From Orientia tsutsugamushi (GTDB lineage Bacteria > Pseudomonadota > Alphaproteobacteria > Rickettsiales > Rickettsiaceae): a stretch of 64,000 nucleotides of DNA. This document shows positions 9,825 through 18,286 of this stretch, in pieces. The stretch is from positions 2,046,001-2,110,000 of the forward strand of contig NZ_LS398548.1 of assembly GCF_900327275.1 (NCBI RefSeq). Direction: 5' to 3'. Numbering within the stretch: position 1 is the stretch's first letter; every line of letters starts with the position of its first letter. Below the pieces are notes generated by a model. The model saw only the letters and a program-made list of their open reading frames with translations. It did no database searches and had not been told where the DNA came from. Made by a program: the position numbers and the translations under genes.

Positions 9825-10214
9825 ATGCATAAGTTTTTAACTGGATTAATATCTGCTAGTAGTTTATTAACTTTATCAGTATCATCTCTAGCAAGCACTA
9901 TACCACAAAGTAAGACTGATGACTCTAATCCTCAAACAACAGTTCATGAGCAAAATGATACCATTAATTTGGCCAATCAAACAATAGAAGAATATAAAAT
10001 ATATATTCGCACTGTACCAGAAAGTGTTCGTACTGAAATTAGTGATTATCGTATCAAACTACATAAAATTAACCAAGAAAAGCAGAATCTTTATAATAAA
10101 CTTTCATTTGAAGCTCAAGATTATCTAAAACAAGTACAAGTATTTAAGAAAAAGCTAAAAAACATTATTAATGATGATAGTAAACAGAAGCTAAATAATG
10201 AATCAGAATATTAG
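9825..10214 (+). CDS. Small secreted protein of unknown function
   Basis: Not recognised. The 129-residue product opens with a clear Sec signal peptide (MHKFLTGLISASSLLTLSVS, likely cleaved after SLAS near residue 24). The mature part is hydrophilic: a Thr/Ser/Gln/Asn-rich linker (25-55) and a predicted helical, Lys/Gln-rich segment to the end with heptad-like spacing (LHKINQEKQNLYNKLSFEA). There are no cysteines, so no disulfides. The gene stands alone between mobile-element debris on both sides. Its clean frame among decayed sequence argues that it is real and probably a periplasmic or exported host-interaction protein (inference). Confidence 0.6.
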   Translation: MHKFLTGLISASSLLTLSVSSLASTIPQSKTDDSNPQTTVHEQNDTINLANQTIEEYKIYIRTVPESVRTEISDYRIKLHKINQEKQNLYNKLSFEAQDYLKQVQVFKKKLKNIINDDSKQKLNNESEY

Positions 10215-10239
10215 ACATTGTTGTGCGATGTGAGTTATT

Positions 10240-11036
10240 TATATAATTGTTTAACGTGCGTTGGCTCAAAGAAAGGCTATAGAGATGTAGCAGGATAGCA
10301 TTTAGACCTAAGTTACAGCTCCTCTATTAAGGCGTAGGATTAGCAATGATTTTGTAGTAAGCGTTATAGAAGGCTAATATAGTACTGATATGGATTGGAA
10401 ATAGTGGCAAGGTAAAGTTAAAATTGGTTAAACAAAAGTGAATCTTCATATGGAAAATATGGTAACTCCAGAAGCGATACTCTAGATAAATTCTGTTATG
10501 AGATAAAGCTGAAAAATTTAGCTGTAAGAATGAATTTCTCACCTTCTTTAAAAAATGCCGGTTTCAAAGTATATAGATAGAAGGTAATCAACTTAACATA
10601 TCTCTGATAAGTAAAACATTGTAATCCTATTATTTGTGATAGTAAGTAAGATAGGCCTTAGAAAGCTAATGATACTGAGTCGAAAGACTACATGAATTAA
10701 TAACTGGGTGTATAAGCATTTATATGATATGGTAACAAAGAAATGTTACCATATCTCCATCACATAAGGTCTAGTCAAGTAAGGGCGTGATAGTTTTTAG
10801 TTATCTCGATTTCGATTACACACTATATCAAACGTAATATACAGATATCAAGTACTACGCCTTTCCGATAACTTCATATCATTGTCTATAGCCTATCGTA
10901 AGTTATTGCTTTCAAAGATCTATAATATTGAATTTGGTAATCATTATTATAATTACATCTTCTCATATAATTCTCTTTTACTTCAACTTTTCCAGCTGAA
11001 ACCTTTCAATTACTTTTTTAGCTTTAGCTTTGCTAT
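10240..11036. repeat. Unidentified dispersed repeat (family X), decayed copy
   Basis: 10250-10540 matches 56650-56880 closely (shared words GATGTAGCA, GGTAGCATTTAGACCTAAG, AAAGTGAATCTTC, ATGGAAAATAT). 10675-10727 matches 57968-58025 (GTCGAAAGACTA, AATTAATAACTG). 10788-11030 matches 56925-57300 (ATTTGGTAATCATTA, CTCATATAATTCTCTT). A further short piece is at 32270-32345. No open reading frame of significance exists in either strand. The order of blocks differs between the two copies. It could be a non-coding element or an old coding element too decayed to read. Confidence 0.6.
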
Positions 11037-12081
11037 ATATAGCTAAACCAGTATAAAACAGTTATGTTATATACTTTTGGAATAGAGTTAAGTTACAGTA
11101 GTATTTTATTCTTCTTGATTTAGCTTGAAAACATTTTTTTAATAAGATTTAAATCATGCAAATAAGGATGTAAATACTCTAAGTATATATCCATCTTTTT
11201 CTATCATAGTTTCTAAATAAGGATGTTTATGAAAACTTGCATTGTTTATTACAACTACAGAATTATTAGGTAATTTCAGAATTAAATCCTGTTCTATCCA
11301 ACAGTTAAAAATATCAGTATTACCATTACAGTCAAAAATTGATACTGTTAAGCAGAGATTTATCTACTAATCCTCCTATAACATTAGTTCTCTTTGACTG
11401 ATGCCAATTATATAGATAAACTACTATAAAACAGTTGTGTTATATTGAAAAAATGGTTTCAAGCAAAATCAAGAAGAATAAAATATCACTGTGACGTAAA
11501 CGCGCTTTTTGAAAAATATATAATATGGCTGTTTTATAGTAGTTTAGATACAAATGACGTAACATCTCATGTCTTTTGCTTGCATATCCATGAGTTCTAG
11601 GAGGCTATAAAAAAAACTATCGCATCGTAAAAACAATAACTTTCCCGTTGTCTTTGCACATTTTATCTTATCATGAAATTTTAATCTCTCTTCTTTTTTA
11701 GCCTTAGGATATTTTAAAGCTTTTTTTATATGTAATATTTAATTTCTTGAATATTCTTTGTATAATGCTTACTTACTCCTAGTCGTTCAGCTCTTTCATA
11801 TTGATATGCAGCACTATATTGACTCACATCTTCTTTTAGTTTATCAATGGAGACTTTTATTGGAGCTCTGTTTCTATATTTTTTAACTGTAATATTTTTT
11901 ACTCTATGCAAATACTGTACTCCTTCCTATTTCAAAACGTTTTAATACTGATTCAAAACTAATTTTCTCTCTCTTTCCTTTATGTCTAGTACTTTGCTCC
12001 AAAGCTCTATAGAATATGCCATACTAATTACTTTTTTATTACGTCTTATTATTATAATTGTTTTATAGTAGTTTGGCTATA
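11037..12081 (-). mobile_element. IS630-family element type a, decayed, with a nested insertion
   Basis: The ends are TATAGCTAAACCAGTATAAA at 11037 and its inverse at 12062-12081. On the minus strand, 11560-11911 gives the N-terminal helix-turn-helix part (KYRNRAPIKVSIDKLKEDV, then YERAERLGVSKH) and 11150-11390 gives the catalytic core (SIFDCN, CWIEQDLILKLPNNSVVVI, NASFHKH). The latter matches the fragment at 43275. The transposase is split by a sequence with its own TATAGATAAACTACTATAAA-type inverted ends (about 11418-11551), and several stops are present. Not functional. Confidence 0.8.
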
Positions 12082-12215
12082 TTTTTCTTCTCAAGTCTTG
12101 TAATTCTATAGACATTTTTTTATCATTCATCATTATTACTTCACTTGTTATTGAAATAATGTTATTAGTATGGCGCCTTTGCTCAACATACATTTACTCT
12201 AAAACATTATCTATA

Positions 12216-12898
12216 GGTAACATTAGTCTTCTAAGGCAGATAGTATAAGTATGAAAATTTATATAAGTTTGGCATAAAAATTATTTTCAACCTTTTGCAT
12301 AAAAATTTGATGGTAATTTGTAAAAAAATTATTTTCTAAAACACCTACTATAGCTGTATTTTTGGAGGTGAAAAATGCGTCCTGTAGTATTCGATTTTTT
12401 AACTAATAGTTGTAATATTGTTAGTGACAATAATAACACAATATTTTATAACTTTATTGGAAATATCATTCCGCCAGAATGGAGAAAGCTAACTGGAGAT
12501 AATGGAAAAGCATTAAGCAAGACATCTAAACAGCTTTTATCATTTATAGTATTTAGACTATATATCTATTATAACAAAGATATAGATGAATTACAGGAAA
12601 GTTATCAGCTTTATGAGGATAAGCTAAATGTTGGTCAGAGAAGAGTTAGGCAATGCTTAGCAGAATTAAGAAATGCAGGTTTTATTGAAGTTGAAAATAG
12701 GACAATAATTAAAGACAATGTGAAGTTACGTAATGTCCCTTGCATAAAAATTCTGAAAAATTTTCAGCACTATAGTAAAAAAGGAAAAGAAGAAAATATA
12801 GCCTTACCAGAAAAAAATTTCGTCCCAACATGAAAGAAATTTCAGGTCAACCTGAAACTTTTTTTCAGGGACATATAGATATATAAAAATATCTAAAA
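12216..12898 (+). repeat. Left arm of a large inverted repeat around the dnaB-rep module
   Basis: This segment is the reverse complement of about 15225-15905 with only scattered differences. It includes the leader (GGTCTTCTAAGGCAGATAG, the CAACCTTTTGCATAAAAATT block, GGAGGTG ribosome site) and the first 152 codons of the replication gene. The homology ends sharply near 12898, inside dnaB. It also matches the left window edge (1-260). Confidence 0.9.
12375..12833 (+). pseudogene. Truncated copy of the winged-helix replication gene
   Basis: The 152-residue product is nearly identical to the first half of the gene at 15746-14946: RPVVFDFLTNSCN, IIPPEWRKLTGDNGKALSKT, then a winged-helix segment LNVGQRRVRQCLAELRNAGF. 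It stops at a TGA (ATGAAAG frame change at 12831) and the downstream part is replaced by antisense dnaB sequence. A strong ribosome site GGAGGTG sits 5 bases before the ATG, so a short protein with the DNA-binding wing may still be made. In this copy one block (KKNSNN) is shortened relative to the other. It converges on dnaB and overlaps its 3' end by 30 bases. Confidence 0.8.
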
Positions 12899-14177
12899 GA
12901 TCTTGTTCTGATCTAGACAAGTAATATTCGTCCCGATATATAAGCATTACAATATCTGCATCTTGTTCAATGGAGCCTGATTCTCGTAGATCTGAAAGAA
13001 TAGGCTTTTTATCTGACCTTTGTTCTACAGCTCTAGACAATTGAGATAACGCAATGATTGAAATATTGAGCTCTTTAGCAAGAGCTTTTAAGCTCTGAGT
13101 AATTTCAGAAATCTCCTGTACTCGATTATACTGACTTCCTCTGTTATCAATTTTTATTAGCTGTAAATAATCAACAAATAATATTGCTAAATTATGTGTA
13201 CGTTTAAGTCTACGAGCTCGAGATCTAATTGCAGATATCGAGATTGCTGGAGCATCATCTATAAAAAAATTCCACTTTTGTATTTCGTCTTGTACAGTCT
13301 TTAACTTATCAATATCTTGTTCACCTATTTTACCGTTAAATAATGCAGAGCTATTAATTTCTGATTCTATAGAAAGAATTCGAGTAGAGATTTGCTGAGA
13401 TGACATTTCTAAAGAAAAGAATCCAACTGATGGTTTTATATTAGAAACTTTGCTATTTTGTTGAGTAGATGATGATAAAAAATATTTACAAGCATTTACA
13501 GCTAAGTTAACTCCTAAAGCAGTTTTACCCATTGATGGCCTGCCAGCTAATATTATTAGATCAGAATTTTTAAATCCTCCAAGCTTTGAATCAAGGTCAA
13601 GTATTCCACTACTGATACCATTAATAGAGTTTTTATTTTTAATAGCAGCTGAAATTGATGTCCATGATTCTTCAATTGAAGTTTGCAATTTTGTAAATCC
13701 TTTACTTAAAGTTCCTCTTGAACCTAGATCATATAATTGAGATTCAGCAGTTTCGATCTGAGTTATAGCTAAATCTGCTAAAGTAGAAGAATATGCATTT
13801 GTAACTATTTTTTCACCAATTTCAATTAAATAACGCTGCAGCGCAAGGTCATATACTATTTTGCCGTACTCATTAACATTAACTATACTTAATGCTAAAG
13901 TTGTAAGTTTAGCTAGATAATCTACTCCACCTATTTCCTCAAATGCGAGTTCATTGCCTAGCATATTTTTGAGCGAAATTACAGTAGCGCTAATTCCTTT
14001 ACTAATAATGAGATTAATTGACTTATATATTTTACCATGTAATGGTTCATAAAAATGTTCCGGCAGTAAAAATTCGTTAATGTTATATAGCGCACGATTG
14101 TTAATCAGAATTGCTCCAAGTATCATTTGCTCTGCCTGAATATTACTTGTAGCAATCTTTGCAAGATCTTTTTCCAT
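12804..14177 (-). CDS. dnaB: Replicative DNA helicase DnaB with a replaced C-terminus
   Basis: Hexameric helicase family. The N-terminal DnaB domain (residues 8-110) and RecA-like core are well preserved: Walker A GRPSMGKTALG, SLEMSSQQI, Walker B LAILFVDYLQLI, and LRESGSIEQDADIVMLIYRD. After SRSEQDL (about residue 427) the sequence leaves the family. The expected AEIIIAKNRNGPTG block, which carries the arginine finger, is missing, and the last 29 residues are read from the antisense strand of the inverted repeat. The protein is therefore probably inactive in ATP hydrolysis coupling. It starts 8 bases after the rep gene on the same strand. Another dnaB presumably exists elsewhere on the chromosome. 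Confidence 0.88.
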   Translation of the reverse strand: MEKDLAKIATSNIQAEQMILGAILINNRALYNINEFLLPEHFYEPLHGKIYKSINLIISKGISATVISLKNMLGNELAFEEIGGVDYLAKLTTLALSIVNVNEYGKIVYDLALQRYLIEIGEKIVTNAYSSTLADLAITQIETAESQLYDLGSRGTLSKGFTKLQTSIEESWTSISAAIKNKNSINGISSGILDLDSKLGGFKNSDLIILAGRPSMGKTALGVNLAVNACKYFLSSSTQQNSKVSNIKPSVGFFSLEMSSQQISTRILSIESEINSSALFNGKIGEQDIDKLKTVQDEIQKWNFFIDDAPAISISAIRSRARRLKRTHNLAILFVDYLQLIKIDNRGSQYNRVQEISEITQSLKALAKELNISIIALSQLSRAVEQRSDKKPILSDLRESGSIEQDADIVMLIYRDEYYLSRSEQDLLDIFIYLYVPEKKFQVDLKFLSCWDEIFFW

Positions 14178-14185
14178 ATCACCCT

Positions 14186-15746
14186 TTAAATTTTATTAAA
14201 ATTACTAAACTTAACTAACTCAAAAGAAAACCCTTGAGCTTTAAAAGCGTGCGCAAGATTTTCCATATGGTTGCTTGTGATGTAACTATCAGCAAATTCT
14301 GTTTTAGCTTTAATGAATATTTTTTTACTAACATTATCTTCATTTATAATGTTCAATTCGCTAAAGTATTTTTTATCAATAGTTTGACCATAACTTTTAA
14401 TCAAAGATTCTCGTACTTTGTACCAAGTTGAGTTAGAACCCAATTGTTTACTCAGATTCAAGAGATACTCTTCTTCATTGATTTGTTTCTGTGAAACAGT
14501 TTTGAGTTGCTCAAATGGTTTAACTTGCAATTCTTGAATTTCGTATCCATATACATCTTGTACAGCTTGTAATATCTTTGATCTATCACATTCTGTTAGT
14601 GTGATATTTTTAAGCAACTTAACAAAAAACCTAGTTCGAACCGCTGGCCCAAAACTACAAGAAGTCAAAATTTGATAAGCCATAGCTGCTTCAAAAGAAC
14701 CAGCAATTTTATGCTTCAACTGACTTTCCTTACTAAGATTTGCGCTTGTTTCAATTTGAGTAAGATATTTTTCCTTATTAAATTCGTTATCAAATTTACA
14801 GTTGTCTCTATTTGCCTGATCAGTAGTTCGTAATTCATTCGCTAACACTTTTGCTATATAGTTTAGAACTGATGCTTTACAGCCAAAATGATAATTCGAA
14901 TATCGACCTGCTAGCTTTAATAGCAATTTGTTGATAAAGTATATGTTAAAAACCTTTATCAGACTTGTGTTGCAGTGCAACTGCATCTTCTGGTGTTAGT
15001 GGGTAAAACTCTTTTAGCCTGTACTTTTTGAACCATTCTTTTTTACCATTCGAAGACTTGAGAATCTTTGTTATTAGTGATTTAATGTCTTGATTACAAT
15101 TTTTAGTTGAAGTTCGTATATCATTTTCAAAATCATCAACATTTTGAAAATTTTGTTCTTCATTTTCATTTTTTTTATTCTCTACTAACTCACCTTCAGT
15201 AGATCTAGATATTTTAGATTTTTTTATATATCTATATATGTCCCTGAAAAAAGTTTCAGGTTGACCTGAAATTTCTTTCATGTTGGGACGAAATTTTTTT
15301 TCTGGTAAGGCTATATTTTCTTCTTTCCCTTTTTCACTATAGTGCTGAAAATTTTTCAGAATTTTTATGCAAGGGACATTACGTAACTTCACATTGTCTT
15401 TAATGATTGTCCTATTTTCAATTTCAATAAAACCTGCATCTCTTAATTCTACTAAGCATTGCCTAACTCTTCTTTGACCAACATTCAGCTTATCTTCATA
15501 AAGCTGATAACTTTCCTGTAATTCATCTATATCTTTGTTGTAATAGATATGTAGTCTAAATACTATGAATGATAAAAGCTGTTTAGATGTTTTACTTAAT
15601 GCTTTTCCATTATCTCCAGTTAGCTTTCTCCATTCTGGTGGAATGATATTTCCAATAAAGTTATAAAATATTGTGTCATTATTGTTACTATTTTTTTTAA
15701 TAATATTACAACTATTAGTTAAAAAATCGAATACTACAGGTCGCAT
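14186..15746 (-). pseudogene. Winged-helix/DnaA_N-like replication protein, split by a frameshift
   Basis: Two overlapping frames make one gene: 15746-14946 (266 residues) and 14986-14186. At about 14948-14952 a run of five T's (minus strand GGTTTTTAACAT) causes the break. Removing one T joins VALQHKSDKGF directly to NIYFINKLLLKLAGRYS and gives one protein of about 520 residues. The N-terminal half has a winged helix (LNVGQRRVRQCLVELRDAGF). The C-terminal 80 residues resemble the DnaA N-terminal domain (STWYKVRESLIKSYG, IFIKAKTEFADSYI). Sitting immediately before dnaB, it looks like the initiator of a plasmid- or RAGE-type replication module. It may be a true pseudogene, a phase-variable gene or a sequencing error. 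Confidence 0.75.
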
Positions 15747-15905
15747 TTTTCATCTCCAAAAATACAGCTATAGTAGGTGTTTTAGAAAATAATTTTTTTA
15801 CAAATTATCCTCAAATTTTTATACAAAAGGTTGACAAAAGGTTGACAAAAATTTTTATACCAAACCTAAATAAATCTTCATACTTATACTATCTGCCTTA
15901 GAAGA
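15225..15905 (-). repeat. Right arm of the inverted repeat around the dnaB-rep module
   Basis: Reverse complement of 12216-12898. The leader at 15815-15840 carries two tandem copies of AAGGTTGACAA spaced 11 bases apart, so they fall on the same helix face. The equivalent place in the other arm has only one. Confidence 0.9.
15815..15845. promoter_or_regulatory. Tandem 11-bp repeat upstream of rep, iteron-like
   Basis: AAAGGTTGACAAAAGGTTGACAA holds two direct copies of an 11-mer. The left-edge copy keeps two degenerate versions (AAGGTCGAAAAT, AGGTTGAAAAAT). Such short tandem sites upstream of a replication gene can be initiator-binding iterons or an operator. This is inference only. Confidence 0.35.
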
Positions 15906-16020
15906 CCAATTTTGCTTATAGAATATCTTATAATTAATAATAAATGTGAAATAATGGCAGCTAAAATTACTAAAGGTAATAAAAGCAATCTATCTGTAGC
16001 TTTAATTATTTCTAAAGAGT

Positions 16021-16346
16021 TTTTTGCTAAATTGTTTTGGTGATAAAGCTTACATATCTAAAGCATTTTTTCATCAACTCTTCTTCAATGGTCTACGTTT
16101 ATTTACTAATCTTCGTAAAGATATGCAAACATATTTATTAGACATAGATGATAAGCTTTTATTAAATAAAGGTTCCTTAATTGAATCTGTCTTTAATGTA
16201 CTAAAAAAACATATCCATTTAGACCATACTAGACACTGTACTCCTTTTAATTTCTTTGTTCATATAATTTCTTCTCTTGCTGCTTATTCTATCTCTAAAC
16301 TTAATCCCTATCTTATCTCTTCTTCTTCTCCTGACTCCTTATCCTA
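16021..16346 (+). pseudogene. IS982-family transposase C-terminal half
   Basis: Reads FGDKAYISKAFFHQLFFNGL, NLRKDMQTYLLDIDDKLLLN, SLIESVFNVLKKHIHLDHTR, and AAYSISKLNPYL: the DKxY Asp block and the final Glu block of IS982 transposases. The N-terminal half and first Asp are gone; the preceding bases (15956-16020) read MAAKITKGNKSNLSVALI, an unrelated short piece I cannot identify. Best preserved IS982 fragment in the window. Confidence 0.8.
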
Positions 16347-16476
16347 AATTGACGTTTTAAGGCTGCGATGTCCTTAACACAGCTGTACAATTTTTGTCGA
16401 AAGCTATTCCATTTTAAGCTATGAAGGTGAATGTAGTGTTTAGTGTTTTCGATTGGTTCAGAGAAAAATTTTAAAA

Positions 16477-16764
16477 TCACGCTGCTTTATTTTGCTGTTC
16501 TTTATCAAAAATATCTTTACCAATTGTAGTCCAATTATCTTGAACATTTGGATGTTATGTTAAAGTTTCTTTTAGTGAAACAATCGTATCAAATAAAGTA
16601 TTTGTTGGTAAGTGATCAAGCTTAGCCTTAGCAACTATTCCACCCATTTCGATAAGACGTCGAGTATGCATTTTACGTTCTTTAATTTTGAGGTTAATCT
16701 CATTCATAATTAGCTTAGCATTTTTTTGTTGGAGAGTAATTTTTTGGTGCACAAGATTTGCCAT
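16477..16764 (-). pseudogene. traD: Conjugal transfer protein TraD (Ti type), interrupted by a stop
   Basis: The 69-residue frame reads KIKERKMHTRRLIEMGGIVA, then KAKLDHLPTNTLF, the signature of the small TraD family found next to traA in Agrobacterium Ti plasmids and in Rickettsiales RAGE elements. An in-frame TAA at 16555 interrupts it. Reading through, the same frame continues HPNVQDNWTTIGKDIFDKEQ to a TGA at 16477, giving an original length of about 95 residues. It is divergent from the traA remnant, the arrangement expected for this module. Confidence 0.75.
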
Positions 16765-16919
16765 GTTAGTAATTTAGAAAGATAAAAAAATTAGGCGAAG
16801 ATATATCAAAATAAAATTCCAGTAAAGAAAAAAACACACCTACCAAACCAACATCAAATAATTATAGTCAAAAAAGCGTAAATCCAAGGTTAGAAACTTC
16901 ATTGAAAAGTAAGTTTATA

Positions 16920-17870
16920 CAACGATATTTACAATCTTATTAATAGCAGTAGGTGAAGCTGAAATGATAGGTACTAAGGCTTATACAGAGCTATTTAGAG
17001 TAGTCAGGAAGAATAATTATCAACTGATGCTCGCTGGGGATGAAAAACAGCTAGCTTCAATAGAAAGAGGTGGAATATTTGAGATGCTGAGTAATATTTT
17101 CGATTTACATGTTTTAACAGATATTAGAAGACAAAGTGAAAACTTGATTCGAGAAGTAGCAATGAAGTTTGCTGATAGCAATATTTTAAGCGGCATAACC
17201 TTACTGAAACAAAATAACTGCGTTAACTTTGATAATACATTACTTGGACTCAATGAGTAAGTTAGTATATAACTAGAGTCTAAGCAAGTTTGAGCTACAC
17301 GAAAAATTGGTAATTACTATACATAATAAAGATGTCAACATCCTTAATTCAAGTATTAGGTCTTTGTTAAAAGAAAATTGCATGCTATAAGGCACAGAAT
17401 GTAGGTGTTCAATTGCTGGAAAAAAAGAATCATATATGGCAGGAGATAGAATCATATTTCAAAAAAGCAATAAAGATTTACAAATACAAAACAGTGAATT
17501 TGAAACTTTAACTTCGGTTAATAAAAATGAATTTGTAGCTAAGACAGATACAGGGAAAGATGTGAGTTTTGATCAAAGTAAAATACAATTTAAACATGGC
17601 TATGCTACAACAGTTTGTAACAATCTATAAATAGCTAAAAAGATGTATATGTTCTTCATAATAATAGTATAGGCATAGAAAGTTCTAACATAAGCATGAT
17701 AGGAAATGCAAAGCAAGTACTGTTGTACTATAACATTCAATCTACAAAAAAAAATGTTGCTAACCTGATAGAGCAGCTTAGCACAGCTAAGACAGATTCT
17801 ATGAATTCCAAAGTTATATAGGAGAATAACAATATTTAAGCAAATGAAGTAAGGCAATATCAATCGGCTC
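16920..17870 (+). pseudogene. traA: TraA relaxase/helicase remnant (Ti-type conjugation)
   Basis: TraA joins a MobA-like relaxase to a RecD-like helicase. Only helicase pieces survive here: MIGTKAYTELFRVVRKNNYQ with LMLAGDEKQLASIERGG (helicase motif II-III region), LTDIRRQSENLIREVAMKF, a break near 17260, GDRIIFQKSNKDL with FKHGYATTV (C-terminal motif V region, 17436-17630), and a tail around 17650-17820. Frameshifts and stops separate the pieces and the N-terminal relaxase is absent. With traD it marks a dead RAGE-type integrative element. Confidence 0.8.
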
Positions 17871-17908
17871 AAAACTATAAACAAAATGTTGCGAGGTGAA
17901 GTTATGTA

Positions 17909-18115
17909 TAGTCATTTACAATGATGTTTGAGCATAGAAAGAAGCGATAACATATTCATAAGATTTAGCAAATTGAGTAATTTGATTTCTAATCCACATC
18001 TTCATATTGGCCTAAAACTTTTCTATTAGATTTAGAGAATAAGGTAGCAAAAAATAACTTTATAACTAACGGATTCTATTAATTTTTATTGCCTCTTTCT
18101 ATGCTCAAACAATCA
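17909..18115 (-). mobile_element. IS630-b internal-deletion derivative
   Basis: Bounded by TAGTCATTTACAATGATGTT and the inverted TCTATGCTCAAAC end. The interior on the minus strand is the final part of the IS630-b transposase (TLFSKSNRKVLG, QYEDVD, NQITQFAKS region). Closely related pieces lie at 36474, 55417 and 58884. The region from here to 18286 is otherwise empty. Confidence 0.65.
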
Positions 18116-18286
18116 TATATATAACTTCACATCACGCACACTTTACAATGTTTCTTATATCACACTTGTGATTTATATAAATCGCAGTACTCATTAACTA
18201 AGTATTGCAAAACGATTTATTTTGTGCTTAATTGATAGGAAGTATATTTTTATTAATTAAACTGAAATAATTTTTAAGAAAAAAAC

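Noticed and set aside
12804-12893. The final 29 residues of DnaB as a novel C-terminal domain
   Set aside because: They are the antisense reading of the inverted repeat's rep gene and match no protein pattern.
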